The position numbers and the translations under genes are program-made. Shown here piece by piece: positions 12,056-24,077 of a stretch of 64,000 nt of DNA (positions within the stretch are counted from its first letter, which is position 1; each line of letters opens with the position of its first letter). This DNA is from Neocallimastix lanati (nom. inval.) (Eukaryota; Neocallimastigomycota; Neocallimastigomycetes; Neocallimastigales; Neocallimastigaceae): NCBI GenBank assembly GCA_016946835.1, contig JACVTC010000133.1:183501-247500 (forward strand), given 5' to 3'. Under the pieces are notes generated by a model. The model was not told the DNA's origin. It saw nothing but the letters and a program-made list of their open reading frames with translations, and did no database searches.

Positions 12056-12236
12056 TGTAGCCATGTTGGTTCAGTCGGTTAGGACGATACAGGTTTCTGT
12101 AGAGGGCGGGAAGTGTGTAACGACAATTGAGAGAGGCGAAGCTATTACAGTATGCCAATAACTCATCACCTTACAATTAATTAATAACTGTAGGGCCATA
12201 TAGGAGATGGGTACCCATTATGTGCAAGTCTATGTT
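12056..12236 (+). mobile_element. tRNA-derived SINE-like element
   Basis: A GC-richer island of about 180 bp in extremely AT-rich DNA. Its 5' end has a tRNA-like A box (TGGTTCAGTCGGTTAGGAC, 12067-12085). The stretch ATGTTG-TTCAGT-GGTTAGGAC matches the head of the element at 60733-60976 (minus strand) at most positions. The expected B box about 39 nt downstream is degenerate (GAGGGCGGGAAGTG). The tail contains GTAGGGCCAT, also found on the minus strand at 42237-42420. It is interpreted as a decayed Pol III-type short retroposon; it does not fold as a functional tRNA. Confidence 0.6.
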
Positions 12237-12855
12237 TTCATTTTTATGCACTTTTATAAATTTTTAAATTCCAAAATTTAAATTTAATCAAAATTATAAT
12301 TAAAATCTTATTTTAATTTTAAAAATACTTATAAATAAACTTGGTTCGATAATTAATTACTTTAGGTATAATTTTATTTAATTTCATATTTTAAAACCTT
12401 TATTTGTTTATAACTCTTGTTCGTTATTTTACAATAAGTTATAAAGTATTTCATACTAATGATAATATAATAAAAAGCTATTCAATATAATAATTATAAA
12501 AATATATGAAAATATAATATATATAATATAATAGATATTAACAAATATTTTTTATAGTTTCATGTTTTAGTGTAATTTCATTTTAACATTTGACTTGTTA
12601 TTTACCCCAATTATAAATTTAATTATAAATTTAAGTATAATTTTCTTAAACATAAATATTAATATTGATTTTATATAATTTTAAATTTAAATTTAATTTT
12701 TTCTAACATAAATATTAATATTGTTATATAATTTTTTATATTTAGTAAGGTTTTTTTTTTTTTTTTAATATTAATATTTTTTATATCATTCGTCTATATC
12801 TTTCGTCACTGTTGAATTAAATTTTATGACATTCAACGGAAAAACTTTTCAAATA
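12237..12855. other. AT-rich spacer
   Basis: No gene recognised. There are only AT-rich partial repeats, such as CATAAATATTAATATTG-like stretches at about 12650 and 12707. Confidence 0.6.
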
Positions 12856-12859
12856 TTCT

Positions 12860-13330
12860 ATTTTCTATTTCTAAATTTTTGAAATTTCTTATGTTCCTTA
12901 TAATTTCTCTTAATTTTTCATAATATGATATTTTTAATTTATTATAATAATTTTTTTTTATTTTTTATATTTTTATTGTTAAATTTTATTTTATTTATTA
13001 TTTTTTTAAATATTTAATTATTTCATGGTTATCATTATATATGACATGGAACATTAGTATAAAACCACTTATACTTTTAAGATAAATATTCGTTCCTTTT
13101 TTTTATTAAATATTTTATTATTTCAGTATTATTATTATTACTAGTACATAATAAAAGGCGTATAACCATTCTCATTTTCTTGAACATTGACATTCACACT
13201 TTTTTCAACTAAATATTGAATCATTTTAATTTTATTATTACCACAGAATATTCTAATTCGCAATTTTACATCATTGCTATATTAATAATTTTCAAATAAT
13301 TTGTCAAATTATTATTATCTCTAACGATAA
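12860..13330 (-). pseudogene. Ankyrin-repeat gene relic
   Basis: Minus-strand fragments read as ankyrin helices but in broken frames. Around 13215-13140 the frame gives MIQYLVEKSVNVNVQ followed by NENGYTPFIM and a stop. Around 13090-13000 another gives GFILMFHVIYNDNHEIIKYL and then stops. Both match the TPL-hydrophobic-A / IVKYLIE-G-NVN pattern of ankyrin repeats. No start codon, continuous frame or intact neighbour exists. Confidence 0.6.
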
Positions 13331-14280
13331 GGTAGGTATTCATGTTAATATAATGTTTTTTATCTATTCTATGAATAATTTTTTTTTTTACACAGATAAT
13401 TGTTGTTTAATAAAAAATATAAAAAAAAATAATAATATTTAATATTTGTTTTCAATAATAATTTAAAAATTCACTTTATATTACAATAAAAAAATATTAC
13501 ACCATTAATATTAATATTAGAACTTTAATTCAATAAAAAAAATATTACACCATTAATATTAATATTAGAACTTTAATTCAATAAAAAAAAAAAGATGAAA
13601 ATATAAATATTTCAAATTATATAATATATACTTTGGAACAAATTAACCCATAAAAAGAAAGTACAAATATAAATACATTAATAAATAATATATATATGAA
13701 TAATTATATAATTTAATTTCATTTTAATGATTCATAAAGATATGATATGTTACATTAAAATTAAATGTTAATTGTTTCTTGAAAAAATATAAAAGTTTTT
13801 TATGAAATTTAACAAATAATTTTAATGGAGTATTAAAACATTCCTTATTGGATAATTATATCTATATCATTACCCCAATATTCAAAGAAAATTAAAATAA
13901 AATAAATATTTAAATATTATTATTATTATTAATATTATTAATTATATAGTTTATAAGGTCATTTGGGAAATTAATATTTGTTTTATTTGTTTTTCTTTAT
14001 TATTACTTTTTTTTAATTAAATAAATTAAATAATTATTTATTTATCTTAATTATTTACTTATTGAAATAATTTTTAATATTCTTAAGCCAATAAAATTAA
14101 GATCTTTTAATTAATTTTTTAAATCTTCATTCTTCATTCTTATTCGTTATTATTATTATTAATTTTTTTTTATGGTATAAAATGAAAATAAAAACTTTAA
14201 TTATTAACAAATTATTTGGGTTAATATTTCATAAAAATAAATTAATAAATCATTACTTAATTATGGGAGAGGAGCATTTC
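13331..14280. other. AT-rich spacer with a short tandem repeat
   Basis: Holds a 47-bp unit repeated about twice at 13484-13590 (contains ATTACACCATTAATATTAAT). No gene was recognised. Confidence 0.65.
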
Positions 14281-14328
14281 GAAAAATTTCATAAAAAGTT
14301 TCATTTCGAAAAATTTCATTTCGGAAAA

Positions 14329-14851
14329 GTGTCATTTCGCAAAATTTTTAATAAATAAATAAATTAATAATAAAATAAATAAATAATATATATGATTTAA
14401 ATAAATAACTAAATAAATGAAAATAAATAAATGAAACTATAATAAATAAATAAATTTTAAAATTAAATTTTTTAAAAAAAATATATATATATGGACATAT
14501 ACATAATAAATATACATTATATAATAATAAATATTCATTAGAATTAACGCTTTAAAAAAATAAAATATTTTATCATATGCTTTAAACGTTTTATAATTTA
14601 AAATATATATAAGAATTTTATATATATATAAAAATTAAGTATTAATAATTTAAAAGATGTAAAGGATAATAATTTAAAATATAACTACTAAAATTAAAAA
14701 TAATTAAAAAATAATTATTATAAAGATTAAAAAATAATATATAAATAATTAATTGATCATTTTACACCTTTTAAGTCCTTGCGCAGTATTTTAAAAAAAT
14801 CTTAAATTACTAATAAATTTTTTTAATAAAAGAAATATTTATAAATAATTC

Positions 14852-14895
<44 letters not shown>

Positions 14896-15745
14896 TGAGG
14901 ACATCATAAAAAAGGGAGTTAAAAGTAGCACAAAGTTAGGATGATTTTAGATGTTATCTATTTTTTTTTTATTTTATATTTTATATTTTAATATTTTATA
15001 TTTTATATTTTAATATTTTATATTTTATATTTTTTATTTTATATTTTATATTTTATATTTTATATTTTTTATTTTATATTTTATATTTTATATTTTATAT
15101 TTTATATTTTATATTTTATATTTTATATTTTATATTTTATATTTTATATTTTATATTTTATATTTTATATTTTATATTTTATATTTTATATTTTATACTT
15201 TATATTTTATATTTTATATTTTATATTTTATATTTCTATATTTTATATTTTATATTTTTTATTTTATATTTTATATTTTATATTTTTTTTTATTTTTTAT
15301 TTTTTTTTTTATTTTTTATTTTTTTTTATTTTTTATTTTATATTTTATATTTCTATATTTTATATTTTATATTTTTATTTTTTTTTTTTATTTTTTTTTT
15401 ATTTTTTATTTTATATTTTATATTTTATATTTCATATTTTATATTTCATATTTTATATTTTATATTTTTATTTTTTTTTTGTTTTTTTTTTTATTTTTTA
15501 TTTTATATTTTATATTTTATATTTCATATTTTATATTTTATATTTCATATTTCATATTTTATATTTCTATATTTTATATTTTATATTTTATATTTTATAT
15601 TTTAATATATATATATATATTTTTTATTTTATATTTTTTATTTTATATTTTATATTTTATAATTTTTTTTTATTTTTTTATTATTTATTTATTTATTTAT
15701 TTTATTATTTGTTTATCTATTTATTAAAATTTTACGAAATGACAC
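14329..15745. mobile_element. Candidate inverted-repeat element enclosing a satellite
   Basis: GTGTCATTTCGCAAAATTTT at 14329-14348 recurs as its reverse complement at 15726-15745 with 19 of 20 positions the same. Both ends face inward, like terminal inverted repeats. Just outside the left end are three further CATTTCG motifs (14278-14325). The interior has no transposase frame and is largely the 7-bp satellite. No clear target-site duplication flanks it, so a non-autonomous DNA transposon is possible but unproven. Confidence 0.4.
14971..15690. repeat. (TATTTTA)n satellite, about 700 bp
   Basis: Dozens of copies of a 7-bp unit, with variant blocks such as TATTTTTT and TATTTC. The region is open in several frames only as Phe/Ile/Tyr repeats, so it is not coding. 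Confidence 0.95.
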
Positions 15746-15793
15746 ACACTCCTTAATCATTTGATTAATTATCATTGATTTATAGTGCGATTT

Positions 15794-15846
15794 AATCGAT
15801 TATATATCTAGTTACATTAAATATGTAACTAGATATATAATCGATT
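15794..15846. repeat. Perfect 24-bp palindrome, 5-nt loop
   Basis: Left arm 15794-15817 (AATCGATTATATATCTAGTT then ACAT) and right arm 15823-15846 are exact reverse complements around TAAAT. This arm sequence is more complex than the usual AT noise. Function unknown. Confidence 0.85.
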
Positions 15847-16253
15847 TACATAATATTATAAAATTTATACGAACACATAGAATTAATGTAAACATAAAAT
15901 TTATAACATAAATTTAATGTTATTTAAATAATTTTATTTTATTTCATTTCATTTTATTTTATTATATGTTATTATAATTATTATATATTTTTTATTATAT
16001 ATATTACACTTTTTATAATATTAAACAAAATAATTAATTCTTAATTATTTTAAAACAATGTATAATTAGAGAATATTATATAAAGAATAATTTTCCTTTA
16101 TTCTTTGCCTTTTTCAACACTTATTTTTATTATTTTAATAAATAAAGTTCACTTAATAATAATATGAAATAATATTAATATTTTTAAGCAAATATATTTT
16201 ATAAAAAATAAATATATATATATATATATATTTTTTTTTTTTTTATTTTTTAT
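15847..16253. other. AT-rich spacer
   Basis: No coding or RNA feature recognised. Confidence 0.7.
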
Positions 16254-16305
16254 TTCCGGTGTGTACCGCTTAGTAAGTGTTTCAGCATATTGGCTCACTA
16301 ATAAA
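16254..16305. mobile_element. Short fragment related to the GC-rich island at 42.2 kb
   Basis: TTCCGGTGTGTACCGC (16254-16269) matches 42237-42252 with one change. It is followed directly by AGTGTTTCAGCATATTGGC, which matches GAGTGTTCAGTATTGGC at about 42359-42375. The piece therefore looks like an internally deleted copy of the longer island. Confidence 0.5.
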
Positions 16306-16960
16306 ATTATAAATATTAATATTTTTAAATAAATAATTTTATAATATAAATTATTAAATTATATTCTTCTGTCTCCCTAAAGAGTTATAACAAACCAAGT
16401 ACTTATCTTTGATATTTTTCATATACATATATTAAAATTACAAAACTTTTATTGGAAAACTTAATATTTAATATAGAAATTAATATAAAAGGATAATATT
16501 TATATTAATTATATAATTTATCATGTGAATAGTACACCAATTATCTAATTATCTGATGAGAATAAATTAATTTCTAATTATATTTTATTATAAAATATGG
16601 TTTTGAACAATTTTAAAAAAATTTTTTTAATAATTTCAATATGTAATCTTCAAATGGAAAGATATAAAACTTTTAATTTTTAATTTTCAATATATTATTA
16701 AGAGATTGACCTTTTTTTTTTTTTTTATTTTATTATTGATAATTAAGCATTTCAAGATTATTATGACCTATTTCTCTAATTATTGGAAAATATTTATAGT
16801 TACTTTTTCTATTAAATACTATTAATATTTATATTTTTATTGAAATAATTTAATAAAAATTTAATTAGAAATATTCCTTTTTACATATATATATATTCTT
16901 TAATTATTTTTGTAATTTTTTTTTATTATTTTTATTTTTTAATTTGACATATTTTCATAA
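16306..16960. other. AT-rich spacer
   Basis: No gene or RNA recognised. Confidence 0.7.
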
Positions 16961-17009
16961 TTATTATTATTATAATTATTATTATAATTGTTATTACTAT
17001 TATTATTAC

Positions 17010-17100
<91 letters not shown>
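16961..17100. repeat. (ATT)n microsatellite
   Basis: About 140 bp of ATT repeats, imperfect in its first third. It reads as poly-Tyr or poly-Ile in open frames and is not coding. Confidence 0.95.
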
Positions 17101-18731
17101 TTGACATATTCAAAGACAATTTAAATTTTTTGCATTTTCTTTATTTCTGAAATCATAAAAAAGTAAAATTTTAATTATAGATAATTAATATATAAATAAT
17201 ATGAAAACAAGTATATAAAATATTTTATGAAATTATTCAAAATACTACTAAATTATGAAATTATTCAAAGATAAAAAATAATTAAATAAAATAATATTTT
17301 TTTTTTTTTTTTTTTTTTTTTTAATAAATTTCTTAAACAATAAATTATTATTATTATTGTTAAAATATATGAAATATATGAAAAATAAGCTTCAAATGTT
17401 TTGAAACCTATTGTAATATAATTAAAATATAAGCCAGAATGTATTAAAATAAAAGTATTTAAGTTTAGTGCTAGTACTAGTAATTGTTTATCAAAATAAA
17501 AAAAATTTATAATTTATTTTTCTTTGACATAATATTATGTTCGTCAAACAATTCTTTTGCTAAAATAGGAATTTATAGTTTATAATTATGTCAATTATAC
17601 TAATATATTATCATAAAATATATTAATTAAATTGACTTAAATGGGTTTAGATAATAACTAATTTAGTATGTTCATAAGACAAACCAATGTGATGAAAGAT
17701 ATAATAAATTAATAAATATAACCATGAATTGTATATAAAATAGATGACCTTTATTCATCTACAAACTACACTAATTGATTGCAAAGTATTTTAAATTATT
17801 AAGCTTTATCATTAATATTTTAATGATGAGAAAATTTAAATATATAAAATCCATTAAGAAATTTGGATTTGAGAGGGGAATAGGCAACATAAAATAAAGA
17901 ACATAAAATATTAAAGGAAAGTTACTTAACTGATTCCTTGTATTGATTATTTAAAAAACATATTTAATTTGGAAATGAATAAAAATATCCTAAATAGAGA
18001 AAATAACAAAAATTAGCCCACAAGAAGAAATTAACTGAAATATTGAATCTTAATAAATTATGAATCAATTTATATTATTTACTAATAAGTTTAAATGGCT
18101 AGAATAATATAATTAGTAATAAATGTAATCAAATTTAATATCCAAAGATTATGATTTATCAAAAACCCAAATATATAATTAACAACATATTTTTAATAGT
18201 TATTGCTAAAACTACAAAGCGGATATATATAAAAAAAAAAAGTTAGTGGTAATCTTTAATGCAGATTATGATTGAAAGTAATGTAAAATTCAATGTTAGA
18301 GATATAAGAGGTATTCACACAAATAGATTGTATAAACTAATCTTTTAAAAGAAAGGTTTCCATAATATAAATGGTATATATAAACCATATATTATAAGAG
18401 ATGTTTTAGATACATCTAATGTTAATAGTGTAATAATATTAAATACATAGTTTTTTATTTAAATTATTAGAATTCAAATATTTTTAAGAAACTATTTAAA
18501 CAATATTTAAATTGAATTAATGAAATTGGTATAATGTACAAATTATTTTATTCATGTAATATTAAAAGTCAATTTATAATAGAAATGTATAATAATTTAA
18601 TAATATCAAGTTAAAAAATAAAATAGGATAATTTTATAAATACATATTCAACATACCAATATATCATTAAAGAATAATTATGTATTATATACTAAGACAT
18701 AATTTTAAACCATAAATTCCTGACACTTATC

Positions 18732-18772
<41 letters not shown>

Positions 18773-19020
18773 TTTGTTAATTTATTATATATTTTATTAA
18801 TTAATTATAATTGAAGAATTTCTTCATTTATTATTATTATTATAAGTTATTTATTATTTATAATTAAATTTATGATTGTTTTTTTAAATTTATTGATAGT
18901 CTCATATAATTAATATTATATTTTTCTATTAAATAAATATTATTTAGTATAACAATAGCAGAATCCTTTTATTTATTTATTTATTTATTAATTTATTTAT
19001 TTATTTACTTATTTATTTAT
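17101..19020. other. Spacer; 17640-18430 has relic-like texture
   Basis: Between about 17640 and 18430 the DNA has fewer homopolymers than other spacers. One + frame near 18265-18345 reads MIESNVKFNVRDIRGIHTNR before stops. That suggests a decayed coding sequence, perhaps a transposon, but no family is recognised. The rest is AT-rich with (TATT)n at 18730-18775 and about 18968-19020. Confidence 0.35.
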
Positions 19021-19039
19021 TATATGTTAATTATTTAAT

Positions 19040-19475
19040 TATGGAAAACTTATTCGAGAAACTTAAGTTAATAGTTATTAAATTATGGAAAACTTTTTTG
19101 AAAATTTTAAATAATAGTTTTTAAATTACGAAAAACTTATTTGAGAAATTTAAATATTTAGTTATTAAATTAAGATTATACTCAAAAAATGTTTGCTTAT
19201 TAAATAAATTAAAAACTTTATAAATTTTAAAAATGATATAAAAATTTCGAAATATAAATTTTATTATTATTATTTTATTATTATTTTTATTTTATTATTA
19301 TTATTTGAGAAATTTAAATATTTAGTTATTAAATTAAGATTATACTCAAAAAATGTTTGCTTATTAAATAAATTAAAAACTTTATAAATTTTAAAAATGA
19401 TATAAAAATTTCGAAATATAAATTTTATTATTATTATTTTATTATTATTTTTATTTTATTATTATTTTTATGTAT
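19040..19475. repeat. Nested tandem duplications downstream of the HMG gene
   Basis: A unit of about 165 bp containing TTAAGATTATACTCAAAAAA and TTTGCTTATTAAATAAATTA occurs at about 19140-19304 and 19305-19470. It ends in (ATT)n. It is preceded by shorter degenerate copies of its first 55 bp (TTATGGAAAACTTATT-like) at about 19040 and 19083. Confidence 0.85.
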
Positions 19476-19513
19476 TTTATATTATATATATATTATATAT
19501 ATACATATTATAA

Positions 19514-21403
19514 TTAATTTTCTTTTTTTGCTTTTTTATTATTTTCTTGCCATATTTTCATTTCTAAATTATAACGCTTTTTATCTTGTTCAGACTTTTC
19601 TACATATTTTGCTTTTTCTTCTGGTGTTAATTTTTTCCATGACTCAGAAATCATTTTACTTATAGCTCCTAATGATTTCTTTGAATATTTTGACATATAT
19701 TGTGTACGTACATCTTGGAAATAGAATAAGAAAGCAGATGATGGATGTTTTGGTTGAGTTGGGTCTTTTGGTGTACGTACTCTTTTTTGTGGTGGAAGAA
19801 CAGAATAAGGAGGTAATAATCCAGTGGATGATGTTGGTAGATAATTATAATTATAATTATAGGGTGCATAATGTTCTCTAGTATTTTGTCCGTATGGAGA
19901 ATATATTCCTGGTGTTGGAATTTTATTTATGTTTTTTAAATTCTTTTGTTGAGCTTTAGCTATCTTTTTTAATTCATTATTTTCATTACGCAAACGTTTA
20001 GCCTCTTCATAATATTTAACTTTTTCTTTCTCTGGAAGTTCTTTCCATGCATTTCCAACCAACTTACTTATGACTCCTGGTGATGAGTCTGGATTCTCAT
20101 CTTTTATTTTTTGACGATAATCAGCACTAAAAAGAATAAATGCATTTGGAGATTGCTTAATTTGAACTACTGGATAATTGATAGTCATTGGTGAAGCTTG
20201 TGGCGTATATGGATATGGACATTGATATGAATACATATAAGGTGAACAATTCATTTGTGGTGGGTAACTTTCTGGTTGTTTTTGATGATCTATTATACTT
20301 TCTGTTGATTGAATTGATCTTTTCTTATAATTATTTGGATTTGGGGTATAAATATAATCAGGACGGTCAAGTTCTAAATCATTTTCTACTAATGGTGATT
20401 GAAGAATATAATTATTTTTTTCTTCCTATAATATTAGAATATGTTATTAATAAATATAAGTAAATATATAAATGAATTATTTAAAGTGATCCATTAGATA
20501 AAAAAAAAAATTTAATTTTTAAACTATTAACTAAGAATTATACATACTTCACTCATATTAGTCCATTCATCACCTAAAATAACACTAACTTCTGCTGTTG
20601 ATAGTGCCGGATTTTGAGCAGAAAGTTCCTTTCTTCTTTTAGAACAATACATCATAAATGAATTTATTGGACGTTTAATTTTCTTTACATTAGAAATACT
20701 ATTTGAAGAACATGTTGATAAAGTATCATCTTCACCTATTAAATTTCAATATTAATTTTTAAAAAATTTTTTTATTTTTTATTTTTTTTTTATATTTCAA
20801 TAAATTTAATATTAAAATTTATTAGTATTATATTAATATATAATTGAAAAAATAAAATAATGTTTAAAAGAATATTTAGTTCAAATTTATTTATTTATTT
20901 ATTAATAATTTATTATTACTTTCTATATATAGATTATTTTGAAGTTGTTTTTGTATATCCACAATTTGCTGATTATCTTGAATACTCCATTGAGCTTGGT
21001 TTCCTCCATTAATTATTTTATTCATAGAATTATTTGTATCTATAAATTCAAACATTTGATTAGAATTATTTAAATTATTTCTTATATCTTGACGTGTTGT
21101 CCCTGTTTGAAAAGTTGGTTTTATTGTTTGTGATATTGAGGTTTTAACTATTGGAGTTTCTGTTTGATTTGAACATTCTGGCATCGATTGTACGGATGGT
21201 TGAGAATATATCGCAGAATTATTATTATTATATATGAATGTTGGATTTTGAACTTTGTATATATCAAAAGGAGGGGTAGAAATACTTGTTAATTCATTAT
21301 TTTGATTATTTAATGTTTGTTGATGGATTTGTTGCTGCTGTGTTTGATGCGTAGTGTACGCCATTTGTTGTTGTGAAAACATCGAAGTACTATAGTTAAA
21401 CAT
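19514..21403 (-). CDS. Three-HMG-box transcription regulator, three exons
   Basis: Exons: 21403-20920, 20735-20548, 20425-19514, giving 527 residues. Junctions are phase-consistent: GAAA|GTAATA with AATAG|GTGAAG, and GTGAA|GTATGT with ATTATAG|GAAGAA. Residues 1-160 are Gln/Asn/Ser/Thr-rich, like an activation domain. The first HMG box (about 180-260) begins KRPINSFMMYCSKRRKEL and continues across intron 2 into DEWTNMSEEEKNNY and RPDYIYTPNP; this resembles the sequence-specific SOX/TCF/MATA group. Boxes two (about 315-385, SPNAFILFSADYRQKI) and three (about 446-517, HPSSAFLFYFQDVRTQY) look like HMGB/NHP6-type boxes. It is probably a nuclear DNA-binding regulator. A link to fungal mating-type HMG proteins is only by family resemblance; the usual sex-locus neighbours are absent. 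Confidence 0.88.
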
Positions 21404-23261
21404 TTTACTTTTTTATAAATGAAAATAATTAACAATAACTTTTTTATAAATGAAAATAATTAATTATAACTATAACACTTTTATTTAATTAATATTTTCA
21501 TTAAAAAATATTTTAAGTAATCCTTTTTTTTTTCAAATAAGGATATTTTTTTTTTAAATAATTATTGAAATTAAATAAATTGATAAATATTTTATTATAT
21601 ATGTATATTTATTTAATTTCCTTTCCTTTTTCAAAACTATATTATGTTAAATATTACTTCTATTTCTGGATTAATATTTACTATTTAATTGTTTTTTAAA
21701 GTTTATCTTTTTAATTTTTTTATTTCCCATAATAAAATTTTATTAAAAATTTTATAGATAAAATTTTAAGTTTCTTAATAAAAAATTTTTTCAGTCTTAT
21801 ACTCTTCTTTATATATAAATTTGAAATTTTATATAATGTAATTGATTTTATATATATATTCATTAGTATATTTAAAACTTACATAATATATATATTTTTT
21901 TTATTTTTATATTTTAATTTTATTTTATTTCATTTCATTTTATTTTATTTTGGATTAAATTAAAAATAAATTAAAGCGATAAATCTTAAAATTTAAAATT
22001 ATTACTATAAAATGTTATATATTATTATTATAAATCTTACTAATTTATTATATTTTAATATAAAATATCATGATATTTATATGTTTTTATATATATATAA
22101 TTTTAAATATAAATATTAATATATATCATGATATAAATAATATACAATAAATTAATATTAATTAAATATCAATTATCAATACAGAAGTTTATATTATTAT
22201 TATAAAGATGATTATAAATATTATAAAACATAATGTTAAGGGAGACTTATAATGTTCTTTTTTATGAAGTATTCATGATTATTTCAAAAAGAAAGAAACT
22301 CATTATTATAGTATATGAATAGTATAAATCTCCTTTTTTTAATTAATAAAAAAAAGTATATATATTATTATTAAAAAAACAAAATGAGTTAAAATAAATT
22401 TGGCAATACGAAGATTAAGAAGTGAATCAAATTAATATGTAATCAAATAATTAAATAAATAAATTCATGCTTTACATATATTTCTGTTATTATGTACATG
22501 TGACCAATATTATATATAATATATATATACATAAAAAATTTTCAATAATAATTAATACCAAATATAAAAAATAATAAAAATTATTTATATTAAGTATTAT
22601 TATAACTATTATTATTTTTAATTAATTTTTCTATTAATAAAAGCTTCTAAAAAAAAAAAGAAAATGGGTATTCGTTAATTCTATTTATAGCTTATTATCA
22701 CAGTACTCATAATATGCTAATAATATGCTTACTTTAAATTTTCTTATTTTAATTTAACTTTAATTTCTATAATAATTTTTATTTTTATTACACAAAAATA
22801 AATTTTATCACAAAATAATAACCATAATTTTTTTGGCAATTATCTAATTATTAATCTATTTAATTATAACCTTTTTATATTTTTTATATCATTAACATTA
22901 AAAGGTATATAATATAAAATTGATTCATAAAAAATAAATAATAGAAACATTGATTAATAAAAAATTGATTAAATACTTGATAAAAAAAATAAATAATAAT
23001 AAATAATTAATAAAAGTTAATAATAAAAATAAATATTTAATAAATAAATAATTATATAGGGTAACACATAAATAAATAAATGTAAATATAATTTTTTTTT
23101 TGTTTGTTTCATAAATTGAAAAAATATACTAAATTAAATTAAAAAAAAAAAAAAAAATAAAAAATATTTAAAATACTTAATTGGACAATAAAAAAAATTT
23201 TAACATATATAAAAGAAAAGTGTTTCCATTGACATTCTTATTATATAATTAAAAAATTGTT

Positions 23262-23398
23262 TATTTTAAAACATGTTATTTGAATTTATATATTTAAATA
23301 TACAAATATACAATTTTATACAAAAAGAATATTTTAAAACATGTTATTTGAATTTATATATTTAAATATTCAAATATACAATTTTATACAAAAAGAAT
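23262..23398. repeat. Tandem duplication, 68-bp unit, two copies
   Basis: Two adjacent near-identical units starting TATTTTAAAACATGTTATTT at 23262 and 23330. Confidence 0.9.
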
Positions 23399-23964
23399 AT
23401 AAAGTATTTTATAAATATTATATATTATATAGGATTTTAATGTGTTAATGTGGTATAATTATATAAATAATTATTAAATTATAATTACAATAATGATAAT
23501 TTTATTTAATAGAAATATAGAATAACAAATTTGAAAAGTTTATTAAAATTATATCCTTTTGATTATTTTTACCTTTATTTTTATTTTTATTATTTTATTT
23601 TTATTTTTATTTTTAATACTTTTTTATTTATTTATTAATTTAATTATTTTTTAAAAAAATAATATGAATTGTACAACCAAACGGAAAATAAATTTTATTA
23701 TTTTAATTTATTTTTTAATAAAGATATTTATTTATAGTTAAGGAACAATCTTATGAACAATGAAATAAAATGAAATAAACTAAAGAATTTTTTATTATTT
23801 TCTCCATATAAAGATTTAATAATGATATAAAAATTTAAAACAAGTATTATTATTATTATTGTTATATTATATATTAAAAGAAAAAAATTTTTTTTGTAGT
23901 AGTATATAAAGAAATAATTATTCATTTTATTGCCAAAAATTCTACATTCATATTTAACTTTGAT

Positions 23965-24077
23965 TTTTTTTTCTGTAATCTCCTAATTTTTTATAAGCAA
24001 TACAGTAGCTTATAGAATATTTTTTTCTATAATCTCCTAATTTTTTATAAGCAATACAGTAGTTTATAAAATACTTT
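23965..24077. repeat. Tandem duplication, about 54-bp unit, two copies
   Basis: Adjacent copies containing TAATCTCCTAATTTTTTATA then AGCAATACAGTAG, differing at a few bases. Confidence 0.9.

Noticed and set aside
15479..15727. 82-codon open frame
   Set aside because: Product of the 7-bp satellite only.
16944..17150. Poly-Tyr open frame
   Set aside because: (ATT)n microsatellite.
23728..23925. 65-codon open frame
   Set aside because: Low-complexity Ile/Phe/Tyr sequence in AT-rich spacer with no support.
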